Positions 1 to 6,429 are shown, numbered from the stretch's first letter. The stretch is DNA of 10,799 bases from Thermoplasmata archaeon (GCA_021806345.1 JAJZXP010000331.1:1-10799), one strand, 5' to 3'. Program-made: numbers and translations. The notes: generated by a model from the letters alone, not told the origin.

Positions 1-2
1 AA

Positions 3-938
3 CATTCACTGGCACAGCAGGCGAGAGCCGTAGCATTTGCTAAAATGGGACTTCGCATCTTTCCTTGTAACAGGGACAAGAGTCCCATTGTTGACAAATC
101 TCTTGGGTTTGAGCACGGTGTTAAGGATGCTAGTAACGATGTCAAGAGAATTTCCAGGACATGGTTCAAATATCCGGATGCAGCCATAGGCTTTGCAATT
201 TCGCCTGATATAATCGTTATTGACTGCGATGTAAGGAAAGATTCACATAAACGCCCATTGCTAAAAAATGGCCTCCCTGACATGATAGGTTTGAAGTCCT
301 TTCAAAGGCTGGTTATGGAATGCAATATAAGCGGGGATCCTCTTTATACGCTTTCTGTCAGCACACAATCAGGAGGACGACATTTTTATTATAGGATGCC
401 TGAAGGGATCTCTTCATTCAATCATACCGGTGCGATGGAAGGGCTTGATCTGAAAGGGTATGGTGGTTACGTAATCCTTCCAAATTCCCAGGGTGCTCAT
501 GGAACGTACGAATTTCTGAATCAGGGACCTATTCAGCCTATCCCTGAAAAGTTACTTAAATGGGTGCTCCGGGTTGGAGGAAAAAAAGAGGCAATTGTAA
601 GGGTTTCCCATGAGACTCAGGAAATTGAGTATCCCAGAGTTGAAGAATTTGTTAATGAAATTCTGCCAGCATGGAATAGCGCCATAAGAGCGCACATGGG
701 AAACGACTTTCGAATGGCAATAGCGGGGACTTTATACCATTACGGATGGCCTAAAACCAAGGCTAAACGTGTTATGCGAATGCTCATCGACAACTCTGAG
801 ATACCAGGACTTTCAGACAAAAACGCAGTGGAATACACTTATAAAAACGGTGCAGCGGGTAAGCCAATCCGAGGATTTAGCACACTGGAGAAATTAATAA
901 ACAAATTGGAAGGTGAAGAACATGACAGCAAAAACTGA
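3..938 (+). CDS. Primase-polymerase (Prim-Pol, AEP superfamily), 5' partial
   Basis: Replication primase/polymerase that would make primers and extend them on the element's DNA. The first ATG is at 45, but the frame stays open to the window edge, and the 14 codons before it (ending ARAVAFAK) read like the usual N-terminal helix just before the G-[LW]-R-[IV]-F-P strand of Prim-Pol domains. The true start therefore lies upstream and the gene is partial here. Counting from the ATG at 45, the catalytic signatures are D60-x-D62 (VIDCD), the S-G-G-R-H block at 109-113, and a third acidic residue at D135 (GLDLKGYGGYVILP). Residues about 190-290 form a helical C-terminal domain (AGTLYHYGW, then a KAKRVMRML helix) like those that follow archaeal Prim-Pol domains. 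The stop overlaps the helicase start by 17 bases, so the two are probably translated together. In some plasmids (pRN1 type) both activities sit in one protein. The domain is certain; the precise role is inferred. Confidence 0.93.
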   Translation, partial: HSLAQQARAVAFAKMGLRIFPCNRDKSPIVDKSLGFEHGVKDASNDVKRISRTWFKYPDAAIGFAISPDIIVIDCDVRKDSHKRPLLKNGLPDMIGLKSFQRLVMECNISGDPLYTLSVSTQSGGRHFYYRMPEGISSFNHTGAMEGLDLKGYGGYVILPNSQGAHGTYEFLNQGPIQPIPEKLLKWVLRVGGKKEAIVRVSHETQEIEYPRVEEFVNEILPAWNSAIRAHMGNDFRMAIAGTLYHYGWPKTKAKRVMRMLIDNSEIPGLSDKNAVEYTYKNGAAGKPIRGFSTLEKLINKLEGEEHDSKN

Positions 939-2913
939 TACAAAGAAACTGAAAACGATAGCACAGGGCACCAATGATAATGGGAGCAAAGAAGAACGAT
1001 TGGACCTTATTGCTGAACTTGGAGGAGGGTACTTTTCCACACCCCAAGGTTTAGCCTTTTACTTCGGAAACAATGCTCCGCCAATTGAGATAGAAAGCCC
1101 ACAATTTGAAGGGCTGATGAGTGAGATAAAGTATAATCGCTTAGGACGTCCAGCAAACGGGGAGGAAATATTAGCAGTCAGGAGGCTAACCCGTTATTAC
1201 GCAAGCAAGAACGTGAGAGAAGTTGGAGTAAGAGTAGCAAGAATGGATGATGCAATCATCTACGATCCGGTGTGCGATGACGGGAAGATCTTCAAAATCA
1301 ATAGCGATGGTATTGTCCTTACTGCGTTGGAAAAACCTGCAACTGTTAGATTTGTGGGAATGCTTCGTGCTGATGTTATGGATGGGACTAGAGAAGATTA
1401 CCTCAGCCTCATTGACACATGGCGTATGGATGATAATACAAAATTGCTTTCTATTGGTCTTGATTTTTCCAGGTTTATCCCAGGCATTCCTCATGCTATT
1501 GAAGTGGTCACTGGGGACCATGGCGCTGGAAAGACAAGCTATACAGTGGCGAAAAGGGAATTGATTGATCCTAATGGAGCCCCCACACAGGCACTAAAGT
1601 TTGATGAACGGGACATAAGTATATCTGCACTTCATCAAGGCATACTGGCATTTGATAATGTGAATACCACCATGCCTGACTACATTTCAGATGTCATTTG
1701 TAGAATTTCAACCGGCCAGGGGTTCAGGACGCGTGAGCTTTACTCAAACACGTCAGAGGTCATTTTAAAGCTCAAAAAGCCGATTTTGATGAATGGAATC
1801 AATATACCAGGATACAAGCCGGACTTTCTAGATCGTAGCGTTCCAATACTGCTAAGACCCATATTTGGGGAGGGACGACTGAGCGAAAGCGAGATAAAAC
1901 AGAGAGTCGAAAACCTATTGCCCAGTGCCAGAGGGTATCTGCTTTCTGTTGTTCCTAAGGCCATTCAACTGTACTCAGAAGTTGAAAAGGAATTGATGGG
2001 CAAACTCCCCAGAATGGCTGATTTCGTTATTTGGGCTGAATGCGGATTGAGGGCAATGGGATTTCCGTCTGGCGCATTTTTTAACGCATATCAACAGGTA
2101 AAAAAACGCGAGACTGAGGATCTGGCAAAGGAAAACACCCTGATCATCGCCATACAGGAATTAATGTCAGATCGTGAAGAATGGAGAGGAACCAGCTCAG
2201 AGCTCCTGGATAATCTGAACCCATATATAACGGAGAATAAGCGTAGATTTGATTCTAAGCTTCTCCCAAAGGATCCGAAGAGACTTGGGAGACTGATAAA
2301 AGAGCACGAACTAGTACTTCGGGAGCTAGGATATGAAGTAGCAACCCTCACGGATGGAAATCGAACAAAAGTGATCAGGCGGATCGGGTTGGTAGATAAA
2401 GTTAATGTCAGTGACGTAAGAACTGAACCAGACATCACAAAATTCGGGCTCCCCGGAGCTGACATTAACAAAAACACGACTTTAGAAAAAATATCTAATG
2501 TCAGTGAAGTGGGGCTCGTAAAAATCGGTTTCCAAAGTAAATCTGACAACACTGACATTAGAAATATGTACGAAGCCTATGAAGAAGACCGGAAAAAGAG
2601 TGGTGAACATGCGCCAGATATTGTAAATTCCGCATTCACGAGTGAAGACTCCGGTCAAATGTCTATCACAAAGGAACAGGGAGACGAGTCTGTAAGAATG
2701 GTACTAAAACAGGGAGTTCACTTAAACGCAGCTGACACAGGCGTTTCTATTTATGGGGACAAGTTCAACATAGCAGTAATAGGTGCATACTACCGTCAGA
2801 ACACTGAAACCGTGAATCGAATAATGGAAGATCTCGGTTTCACAAAAGGAAATACTGGAAGTCTGGGTAATGTGTTTTTCAGCAGGCCATTAAAAGGAGG
2901 CGATCAAAAATGA
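922..2913 (+). CDS. Primase-associated AAA+/SF3-like replicative helicase
   Basis: Predicted ATP-driven helicase partnered with the Prim-Pol. Numbered from the ATG at 922 (663 residues): an N-terminal domain of about 190 residues, Walker A GDHGAGKT at 198-205, Walker B ILAFDN at 241-246, a TGQGFRTREL segment typical of this family, sensor-1 Asn291 (LMNGIN), and an arginine-finger-like D304-R305 (FLDRS). The DN ending of Walker B, in place of DE, is as I remember it for the family of phage and element proteins found beside or fused to Prim-Pol. Residues about 405-489 look like the winged-helix domain that follows (WRGTSSELLDNL, then LPKDPKRLGRLI). The remaining 175 residues are a polar, low-conservation-looking tail ending in a possible helix-turn-helix (FNIAVIGAYYRQN). 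The ATG at 922 is preferred over the GTG at 913, because AGGTGA at 911-916 is a good ribosome binding site that the GTG would itself overlap. The tail-coding DNA carries the repeated nonamer listed separately. Confidence 0.9.
   Translation: MTAKTDTKKLKTIAQGTNDNGSKEERLDLIAELGGGYFSTPQGLAFYFGNNAPPIEIESPQFEGLMSEIKYNRLGRPANGEEILAVRRLTRYYASKNVREVGVRVARMDDAIIYDPVCDDGKIFKINSDGIVLTALEKPATVRFVGMLRADVMDGTREDYLSLIDTWRMDDNTKLLSIGLDFSRFIPGIPHAIEVVTGDHGAGKTSYTVAKRELIDPNGAPTQALKFDERDISISALHQGILAFDNVNTTMPDYISDVICRISTGQGFRTRELYSNTSEVILKLKKPILMNGINIPGYKPDFLDRSVPILLRPIFGEGRLSESEIKQRVENLLPSARGYLLSVVPKAIQLYSEVEKELMGKLPRMADFVIWAECGLRAMGFPSGAFFNAYQQVKKRETEDLAKENTLIIAIQELMSDREEWRGTSSELLDNLNPYITENKRRFDSKLLPKDPKRLGRLIKEHELVLRELGYEVATLTDGNRTKVIRRIGLVDKVNVSDVRTEPDITKFGLPGADINKNTTLEKISNVSEVGLVKIGFQSKSDNTDIRNMYEAYEEDRKKSGEHAPDIVNSAFTSEDSGQMSITKEQGDESVRMVLKQGVHLNAADTGVSIYGDKFNIAVIGAYYRQNTETVNRIMEDLGFTKGNTGSLGNVFFSRPLKGGDQK
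2162..2562. repeat. Five copies of nonamer TAATGTCAG in both orientations inside the helicase gene
   Basis: Exact copies lie at 2162-2170 (+), 2403-2411 (+), 2459-2467 (-), 2496-2504 (+) and 2552-2560 (-). The copies at 2401 and 2459 extend to 11-bp inverted arms (GTTAATGTCAG / CTGACATTAAC). Those at 2494 and 2550 extend to 13-bp arms (TCTAATGTCAGTG / CACTGACATTAGA). Both + copies and both - copies of these pairs are exactly 93 bp apart, while the DNA between them is largely different. About 0.1 copy is expected by chance in a window of this size. A related CACTGACAT lies at 8895-8903. A Rep-binding or origin function is inferred, not shown. Confidence 0.8.
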
Positions 2914-3191
2914 TCCTTCCAGGATATCTAAAAGATCTCGAGGGATCAACAGTAAGTGTAAATTACATAGGGCCTAAGAACGCCCCTTACAAACTTACTG
3001 GAGAGTTTCAGAGAATAGCATTTAACAGGATTATACTTGATGGGTTGAAGTCAGGAAGAACCCATAGAATACCACTGGAGAGGGTGATCTCCATAGCTGA
3101 GCTTGACTCAGATTTTAAGATCCTAACTTTTTTACAGGATGGCTCAGGGGCAGCCTTAAGCCTCAAGGAGGAAGTGAACAGAAATGAATGA
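2910..3191 (+). CDS. Sm-like small beta-barrel protein (putative)
   Basis: A 93-residue protein starting in an ATGA overlap with the helicase stop and preceded by a strong AAAGGAGG site (2893-2900). Residues about 8-62 have the alternating pattern of an Sm/LSm barrel: a short helix (YLKDL), then EGSTVSVNYI, YKLTGEFQRI with the conserved-type Gly31, NRIILDG, and an Sm2-like closing strand HRIPLERVISI (52-62). A polar C-terminal tail follows. Sm-like barrels usually form hexamer or heptamer rings that bind U- or A-rich RNA, but some bind DNA or protein. The fold is my reading of the pattern and there is no decisive motif, so another SH3-like barrel is possible. The stop overlaps the next gene by 8 bases. 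Confidence 0.6.
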   Translation: MILPGYLKDLEGSTVSVNYIGPKNAPYKLTGEFQRIAFNRIILDGLKSGRTHRIPLERVISIAELDSDFKILTFLQDGSGAALSLKEEVNRNE

Positions 3192-3471
3192 ACAAAATAT
3201 GGAAAGCTTGCAGAAAGCGATTGAAAACTTGGCCAGTCTCTTTAACTGTGGCATGGCGGTCAAGAAAGGAAACGATGAGGAGCTGACAGTCGAATACAAA
3301 AAGGAGAACCTGAATAAATCCCTATTTTCAGGGGCTTTATTCCGCCTGGTACTTCATGAGTTTGAAATTAGGAATTGCTCCCTGTTCCTGGTCAACATGA
3401 GAGAAGACGCTCTCGTCCTGGGATTCGAGGAGTTGCAACAGGGAAGCAAACAAGGTGGTGATCTAAATTGA
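3184..3471 (+). CDS. Unknown 95-residue operon protein
   Basis: I do not recognise this protein. It starts at ATG 3184, behind an AAGGAGGAAGTG site (GGAGG at 3168-3172), and overlaps the preceding gene by 8 bases. The predicted layout is an N-terminal helix (residues 1-20), a strand (LTVEYKK, about 34-40), a helix (SGALFRLVLHEFEI, 49-62) and two strands (SLFLVNM, DALVLGFEEL), which suggests a small alpha/beta fold. Its two cysteines show no metal-site spacing. Its place among replication and Sm-like genes makes an accessory replication or regulatory role plausible but unproven. Confidence 0.75.
   Translation: MNEQNMESLQKAIENLASLFNCGMAVKKGNDEELTVEYKKENLNKSLFSGALFRLVLHEFEIRNCSLFLVNMREDALVLGFEELQQGSKQGGDLN
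3452..3463 (+). promoter_or_regulatory. Ribosome binding site deciding a TTG start
   Basis: AGGTGGTGATCT contains GGTGATC, complementary to the archaeal 16S 3' end, and ends 4 bases before a TTG that overlaps the upstream stop (TTGA). It supports translation of the 40-residue frame that follows. A similar GGTGGTG precedes the TTG at 4475. Confidence 0.6.
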
Positions 3472-3590
3472 AAATTAGTGAAAACGGAAGAGAGACAATA
3501 AGGAGAATGCTGGATAACCGGATCATACTTTACCTGGTTAAAATCCTGAGATTCATTGGAAACAGGTTAGTCAACGAAGGAGGAATGTAA
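3468..3590 (+). CDS. 40-residue basic peptide with a TTG start
   Basis: A short gene filling the gap between two operon genes. It starts at TTG in a TTGA overlap with the preceding stop, behind a good GGTGATC site, and ends with TAA directly abutting the ATG of the Hfq-like gene in the same frame. The product is Arg/Lys-rich (12 basic, 6 acidic residues by my count) with an amphipathic helix-like centre (RMLDNRIILYLVKILRFIG). No family is recognised. It could be a genuine microprotein or mainly a coupling leader that carries ribosomes to the next gene, since its own 3' end holds that gene's GGAGG site. Confidence 0.6.
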   Translation: MKISENGRETIRRMLDNRIILYLVKILRFIGNRLVNEGGM

Positions 3591-3854
3591 ATGAGCAGCT
3601 CCGTAAAGTATGAAGCGGGTCATAAGTCAAAGCAGTTTAATACAGCTCCTAGGAATTACAACAATCCTGAACCTTTAAACGTATCTTTAATAGGGAAATC
3701 TGTAACCATATCTCTCGTAAATAACAGGATAGAATCGGGAACACTCAGAGCATTGGGACAATATACCTTATCCATAGTGATACAGGGTAATAGGTCGTTG
3801 ATAGTAAACAAGTCGGCTATAATAACGGTGGTTGTAAATGAAATCTCAAAATAA
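3591..3854 (+). CDS. Hfq-like / Sm-like RNA-binding protein
   Basis: An 87-residue protein with a polar N-terminal tail (1-28) followed by a compact Sm barrel. Sm1 covers residues about 37-62 (VTISLVNNRIESG, then LGQYTLSI), with Gly50, Gln57 and Tyr58 matching Gly34, Gln41 and Phe42 of bacterial Hfq. Sm2 (LIVNKSAIITVV, 70-81) resembles Hfq VYKHAISTVV: Lys74 is kept, the Hfq His is Ser, and Tyr is Asn. This resembles Hfq more than the usual archaeal LSm Sm2 (IRG-N). Hfq rings bind U-rich RNA ends and A-rich stretches and promote RNA pairing. The ribosome site is AAGGAGG (3577-3583). The preceding in-frame stop directly abuts the ATG, so rare readthrough would join it to the 40-residue peptide. 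The fold is well supported; its RNA targets are unknown. Confidence 0.75.
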   Translation: MSSSVKYEAGHKSKQFNTAPRNYNNPEPLNVSLIGKSVTISLVNNRIESGTLRALGQYTLSIVIQGNRSLIVNKSAIITVVVNEISK

Positions 3855-4314
3855 ACCTAATTCACTCGGATTCTCAAAGGTGCATAAGTTAGCGGAATAT
3901 AATCATACTATGCTATGTCAAACAACTCTGACAGTACCTGCAAATGAACCTAAAGCAGTTAAAAAAACACTATCTAAAGACCTGCTCTCAATCAAGACAA
4001 TGAAATACTGTTCAAGGTATGACTCATGCGAAGCTCCTAAATGTCCTTTAGATATTCTAATTAAAAAGAGATCAGTCGACGAAGGAGATCCTCAGTGTGG
4101 GATGGCAAAGGCTACCAGGCATAAGTACTGGGAGAAAATGCCGGAACCACTCAAAAAGGAGCTTCCATACCAGGGATATTTCCAGGGAGAATATGCAAAG
4201 ATCACAGCTGCGAGGCAGAAATGGGAATCAATGAGCGAGGAAAGAAAGCAGGAAGTCATTGGGAGGCTTAGGAAGTTTAATCCATCTAAAAACAAGGGGG
4301 ATGGTCCACAATGA
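3838..4314 (+). CDS. Cysteine-motif (probably zinc-binding) protein, C-x5-C-x4-CPLD type
   Basis: A 158-residue protein whose ATG overlaps the Hfq-like gene by 17 bases, with a modest GGTGGT site at 3828-3833. The central block has Cys58-x5-Cys64-x4-Cys69-Pro-Leu-Asp, then Cys87 after GDPQ, a spacing that suggests a metal site of four cysteines. Cys27 lies outside it. After the block comes RHKYWEKMPEPLKKELPYQGYF, then a charged helix (ITAARQKWESMSEERKQEVIGRLRKF). I have a loose recollection of similar CPLD proteins in archaeal and bacterial mobile elements, but I cannot name a family. DNA or RNA binding is a reasonable guess from the zinc-like site and basic tail. Confidence 0.8.
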   Translation: MKSQNKPNSLGFSKVHKLAEYNHTMLCQTTLTVPANEPKAVKKTLSKDLLSIKTMKYCSRYDSCEAPKCPLDILIKKRSVDEGDPQCGMAKATRHKYWEKMPEPLKKELPYQGYFQGEYAKITAARQKWESMSEERKQEVIGRLRKFNPSKNKGDGPQ

Positions 4315-4478
4315 CCATAGTTCCCTTGATTCCCATTATTCCAGAGAGACCTCATCCTGGCCTGCCATGGGAAATTGATCCAGAGACAGATATTCCATTA
4401 ATTCCAAATGATCCTGGTGATGAGCCCATAGATCCAGATGATGAACCCGATGAAGAAAGGATGGGTGGTGCGTCTTGA
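4311..4478 (+). CDS. 55-residue acidic, proline-rich protein
   Basis: A small gene joined by an ATGA overlap to the gene before and a TTGA overlap to the gene after, which is strong support for translation. The product has 13 prolines and 15 Asp/Glu against 2 Arg/Lys. The N-terminal half repeats P-x(2)-P steps (VPLIPIIPERP) and the C-terminal half is DP/EP-rich and nearly all acidic (about residues 34-49). It should be disordered in solution. No family is recognised. It might bind a basic or SH3-like partner, such as the barrel proteins of the same operon, or act as a charge mimic of nucleic acid; both are guesses from composition. Confidence 0.65.
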   Translation: MTIVPLIPIIPERPHPGLPWEIDPETDIPLIPNDPGDEPIDPDDEPDEERMGGAS

Positions 4479-4753
4479 TTTCAAAGCGTTCTTCAAAGGA
4501 TGAACAGGTAACACTAGACCAGTTCATTCCGAAACCACTAACCTTCAGGACAGAGAAATTCATAAGATTATGTGATTTCTATACTTCCATCAATGGAGAG
4601 CATCCGAGCTGTCCTTATGATATCTATAACTTTGTGCAGGAACATAAACTGCCCAATGACATTAAGCTTTTCAAGTTCCTTCCCTTAAGAAGCATTGCAT
4701 CCTATTATTGGAAATGGGGGAGCATTGAAGGTGAAAGAGGAAAGAATGATTAA
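4475..4753 (+). CDS. Unknown 92-residue protein with a TTG start
   Basis: Last gene of the long operon. The TTG at 4475 overlaps the preceding stop (TTGA) and is preceded by GGTGGTG at 4464-4470; no good in-frame ATG follows near the N-terminus. Residues about 12-92 look mostly helical (TEKFIRLCDFYTSI, YDIYNFVQEH), with a basic-aromatic end (SIASYYWKWGS). There is a single pair of cysteines (33 and 46). No family is recognised. The stop is 65 bases before the next start, across a promoter, so the operon probably ends here. Confidence 0.75.
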   Translation: MISKRSSKDEQVTLDQFIPKPLTFRTEKFIRLCDFYTSINGEHPSCPYDIYNFVQEHKLPNDIKLFKFLPLRSIASYYWKWGSIEGERGKND

Positions 4754-4772
4754 GGCTGCATGCTTAGTCATA

Positions 4773-4799
4773 TTTTTTAAATCTGTTACTACAGTAACA
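4773..4799 (+). promoter_or_regulatory. Promoter with palindromic operator ahead of the winged-helix gene
   Basis: A T-rich TATA-like element (4773-4782) is followed at once by the near-perfect palindrome TGTTACTACAGTAACA (4784-4799; arms TGTTACT and AGTAACA, spacer AC). Transcription would start about 4800-4805, so a protein bound here would block the polymerase. The same palindrome recurs at 7177 with one base changed. Autorepression by the downstream winged-helix protein is inferred. Confidence 0.6.
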
Positions 4800-4818
4800 A
4801 AAATGAACGAGGGTATGT

Positions 4819-5091
4819 ATGCCAGACTCTAAGTCCGACTCTTACAGAATGACTATAAGGATCAGACTCGATGAAAGCAGCGTAAGGATCCTGAATATAT
4901 TCCAGAAATATCCTAACAGGGAATTCAAGGTTAGCATGCTCATAACTATTCTTGAGTATGAAGGGATAGAGATTGGTTACGGAGCTTTAACCAGGAAGCT
5001 TACTAACCTGGTAATTCTTAATCTCTTGGCGGTGGAAATGGGGTCAAGGTTCCATAAGTATAAGCTGGCTCCTCTTGATCGATCGAACTGA
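4819..5091 (+). CDS. Winged-helix DNA-binding protein, likely transcription regulator
   Basis: A 90-residue protein consistent with a winged helix-turn-helix: helix 1 (residues 18-31, ESSVRILNIFQKY), helix 2 (37-48), a probable recognition helix (53-66, IGYGALTRKLTNLV) and a wing (70-84, LLAVEMGSRFHKYKLA). The polar N-terminus (MPDSKSDSY) precedes a strand (MTIRIRL). ATG 4819 is chosen because ACGAGGG precedes it; the ATGs at 4803 and 4815 hit a stop within a few codons. It has its own promoter with a palindromic operator and is the obvious candidate to bind the related palindromes at 6481, 6769 and 7177. The target and sign of regulation are inferred. It could instead be a copy-number regulator. 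Confidence 0.75.
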   Translation: MPDSKSDSYRMTIRIRLDESSVRILNIFQKYPNREFKVSMLITILEYEGIEIGYGALTRKLTNLVILNLLAVEMGSRFHKYKLAPLDRSN

Positions 5092-5104
5092 GGGGGGGGA
5101 GGGG
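5092..5104 (+). other. G-tract directly after the stop codon
   Basis: Eight G, one A, four G begin immediately after the winged-helix stop, which is striking in an AT-rich intergenic region. No T-run follows. It might form a G-rich structure in the transcript or be a slippage-prone run. No function is assigned. Confidence 0.6.
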
Positions 5105-5195
5105 CTATTAGGTTCAATTTATATCAGTATAGTTTGACATATACTTTAAGATAAATAAATCGCTCACTCAAAACTAAAACAATAGAGAATTATCT

Positions 5196-5213
5196 AAAGG
5201 AAAACAAAAATAA
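5196..5213 (-). terminator. Possible oligo-T terminator of the minus-strand genes
   Basis: Read on the minus strand, the sequence CTTATTTTTGTTTTCCTTT lies about 25-45 bases past the stop of the membrane protein. Archaeal termination commonly occurs at such T-rich tracts without a hairpin. It lies in the 147-base convergent gap. Confidence 0.4.
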
Positions 5214-5238
5214 GAAGATTATTCCTGTATATTAGTAT

Positions 5239-6216
5239 CTATAATAAATATAATCCAAATGCCACCAATATAAGCAATACGGATGCCGTAAGCAATGATC
5301 TATAATTAATTAGTTTGGTTCTTAACTGCGCAAAACTAAGAGTTAAAATTAAAACAAACTCAACTTCAAGAATGTTGAAAAAATGCGAGACGGTATTCGA
5401 ATAAGAGTATAGTAATAATATCTCCGAAACAACCGGAAATAATAGTGCAAAGAGTAATAATGTGCTTATTAAATACTTTTCCTCCCTTTCTGGTGCAAGG
5501 AAATACTTGTGAAGGATGTAGTCTATATCGAATTGTGTTTTTATATTTCCTGATATAGAATACTGAAATATATTTGAGTGTGGATCATAATTCCAATGAA
5601 TGATTGAATCTTCCTCTGCACGAAAGCTTGCAAATTCTGAATTCTTTATTATATTGCCAATAGAGGAAGTGTTTCTACCGATAAATATGATCGCTTTTTG
5701 ATTTTTAGTCATTACAAATGGTCTGGGGGTAGTATTAATAGTTAGACCCTCCTCTAGACTTGAAAAGATGCTAATAGTCTCTTTTTCATAAAAACTAATT
5801 TTGTCATAATACTGAGTTTCCAGAAGTATAAGCCACTTCCTTCTCGTTTTGCCTGCTTGAACATATTTCATAAATAATTTTTCTTGATGCCCAGGTAATA
5901 ACGGCTCGTTTAAAATGATCCACAATAAATAAATTTCATTTTTGTTAAACTTACCTATGATATCATTGCTAATACTTCCATCATTCTTTCTCATAATTTC
6001 ACTTTTAGGTAAGTATACAACATTTGTATTTCTCTTATCCAGTATATTTAGATTATCTCTGTAGTTATCTACTTGTAGTATAACTTCATTTATTACTTGA
6101 CTGCCACTATTTTCGAACGTTAATTCCTCTGTTATATATTTTATAGATTCGTGAGATGGATGGCTATAATTAATTCTCCTTGTCAATATTTTTAAGGTGT
6201 TTGGAAAATAAAACAC
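5239..6216 (-). CDS. Unknown membrane protein with cytosolic-type N-terminal domain and three C-terminal helices
   Basis: A 325-residue protein starting at GTG 6216, since the frame has a stop 9-12 bases upstream; the ribosome site is weak. Residues 1-235 are soluble, with beta-rich stretches (YITEELTFENSG, EVILQVDNY, EIYLLWIILNEPLLPG, KWLILLE) that suggest a sandwich-like domain followed by a mixed region. Three membrane helices follow at about 248-271, 282-298 and 306-325, the last ending at the C-terminus. No catalytic motif or family is recognised. It sits 21 bases behind a small gene on the same strand and is more AT-rich than the replication operon, which suggests separately acquired cargo. 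A defence or signalling role is conceivable but has no direct support. Confidence 0.75.
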   Translation of the reverse strand: MFYFPNTLKILTRRINYSHPSHESIKYITEELTFENSGSQVINEVILQVDNYRDNLNILDKRNTNVVYLPKSEIMRKNDGSISNDIIGKFNKNEIYLLWIILNEPLLPGHQEKLFMKYVQAGKTRRKWLILLETQYYDKISFYEKETISIFSSLEEGLTINTTPRPFVMTKNQKAIIFIGRNTSSIGNIIKNSEFASFRAEEDSIIHWNYDPHSNIFQYSISGNIKTQFDIDYILHKYFLAPEREEKYLISTLLLFALLFPVVSEILLLYSYSNTVSHFFNILEVEFVLILTLSFAQLRTKLINYRSLLTASVLLILVAFGLYLL

Positions 6217-6237
6217 TATTACCAGCTATTCTAAAAT

Positions 6238-6429
6238 TTATTTCCTTCTTTTCTTTACGGGGTATTCGTACACTGGTTTTCCAGTTAATATATTTACTGA
6301 AAGAAGACATTCCTTACCTTTTTTAGGTTTTTTCCGTACTTCTACATAGTCTGAACTAAGGATATCTTCTACAATTTCATTCATACTTTTCTTATTTTTT
6401 TCTTCTCTATTTTCCTCCGTACTTTGCAT
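6238..6429 (-). CDS. Small basic protein, 63 residues, unknown
   Basis: Charged, Lys/Glu-rich product with a disordered-looking N-terminus, a short helix (MNEIVEDILSS) and two likely strands (YVEVRKK, LLSVNIL), ending in the basic KKRRK. No family is recognised. The start has both an AAGGGGTG site (6437-6444) and a TATA-like element at a distance fitting a near-leaderless transcript. It lies just upstream of the membrane protein gene on the same strand and is probably co-transcribed with it. Confidence 0.6.
   Translation of the reverse strand: MQSTEENREEKNKKSMNEIVEDILSSDYVEVRKKPKKGKECLLSVNILTGKPVYEYPVKKRRK

Noticed and set aside
913..921. GTG 913 as the helicase start
   Set aside because: The GTG lies within the AGGTGA ribosome site that serves ATG 922.
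1186..2558. Several 74-155-codon frames overlapping the helicase gene
   Set aside because: They lie wholly within the helicase gene, mostly antisense, and have no motifs or ribosome sites; the helicase frame has clear Walker, sensor and arginine-finger motifs.
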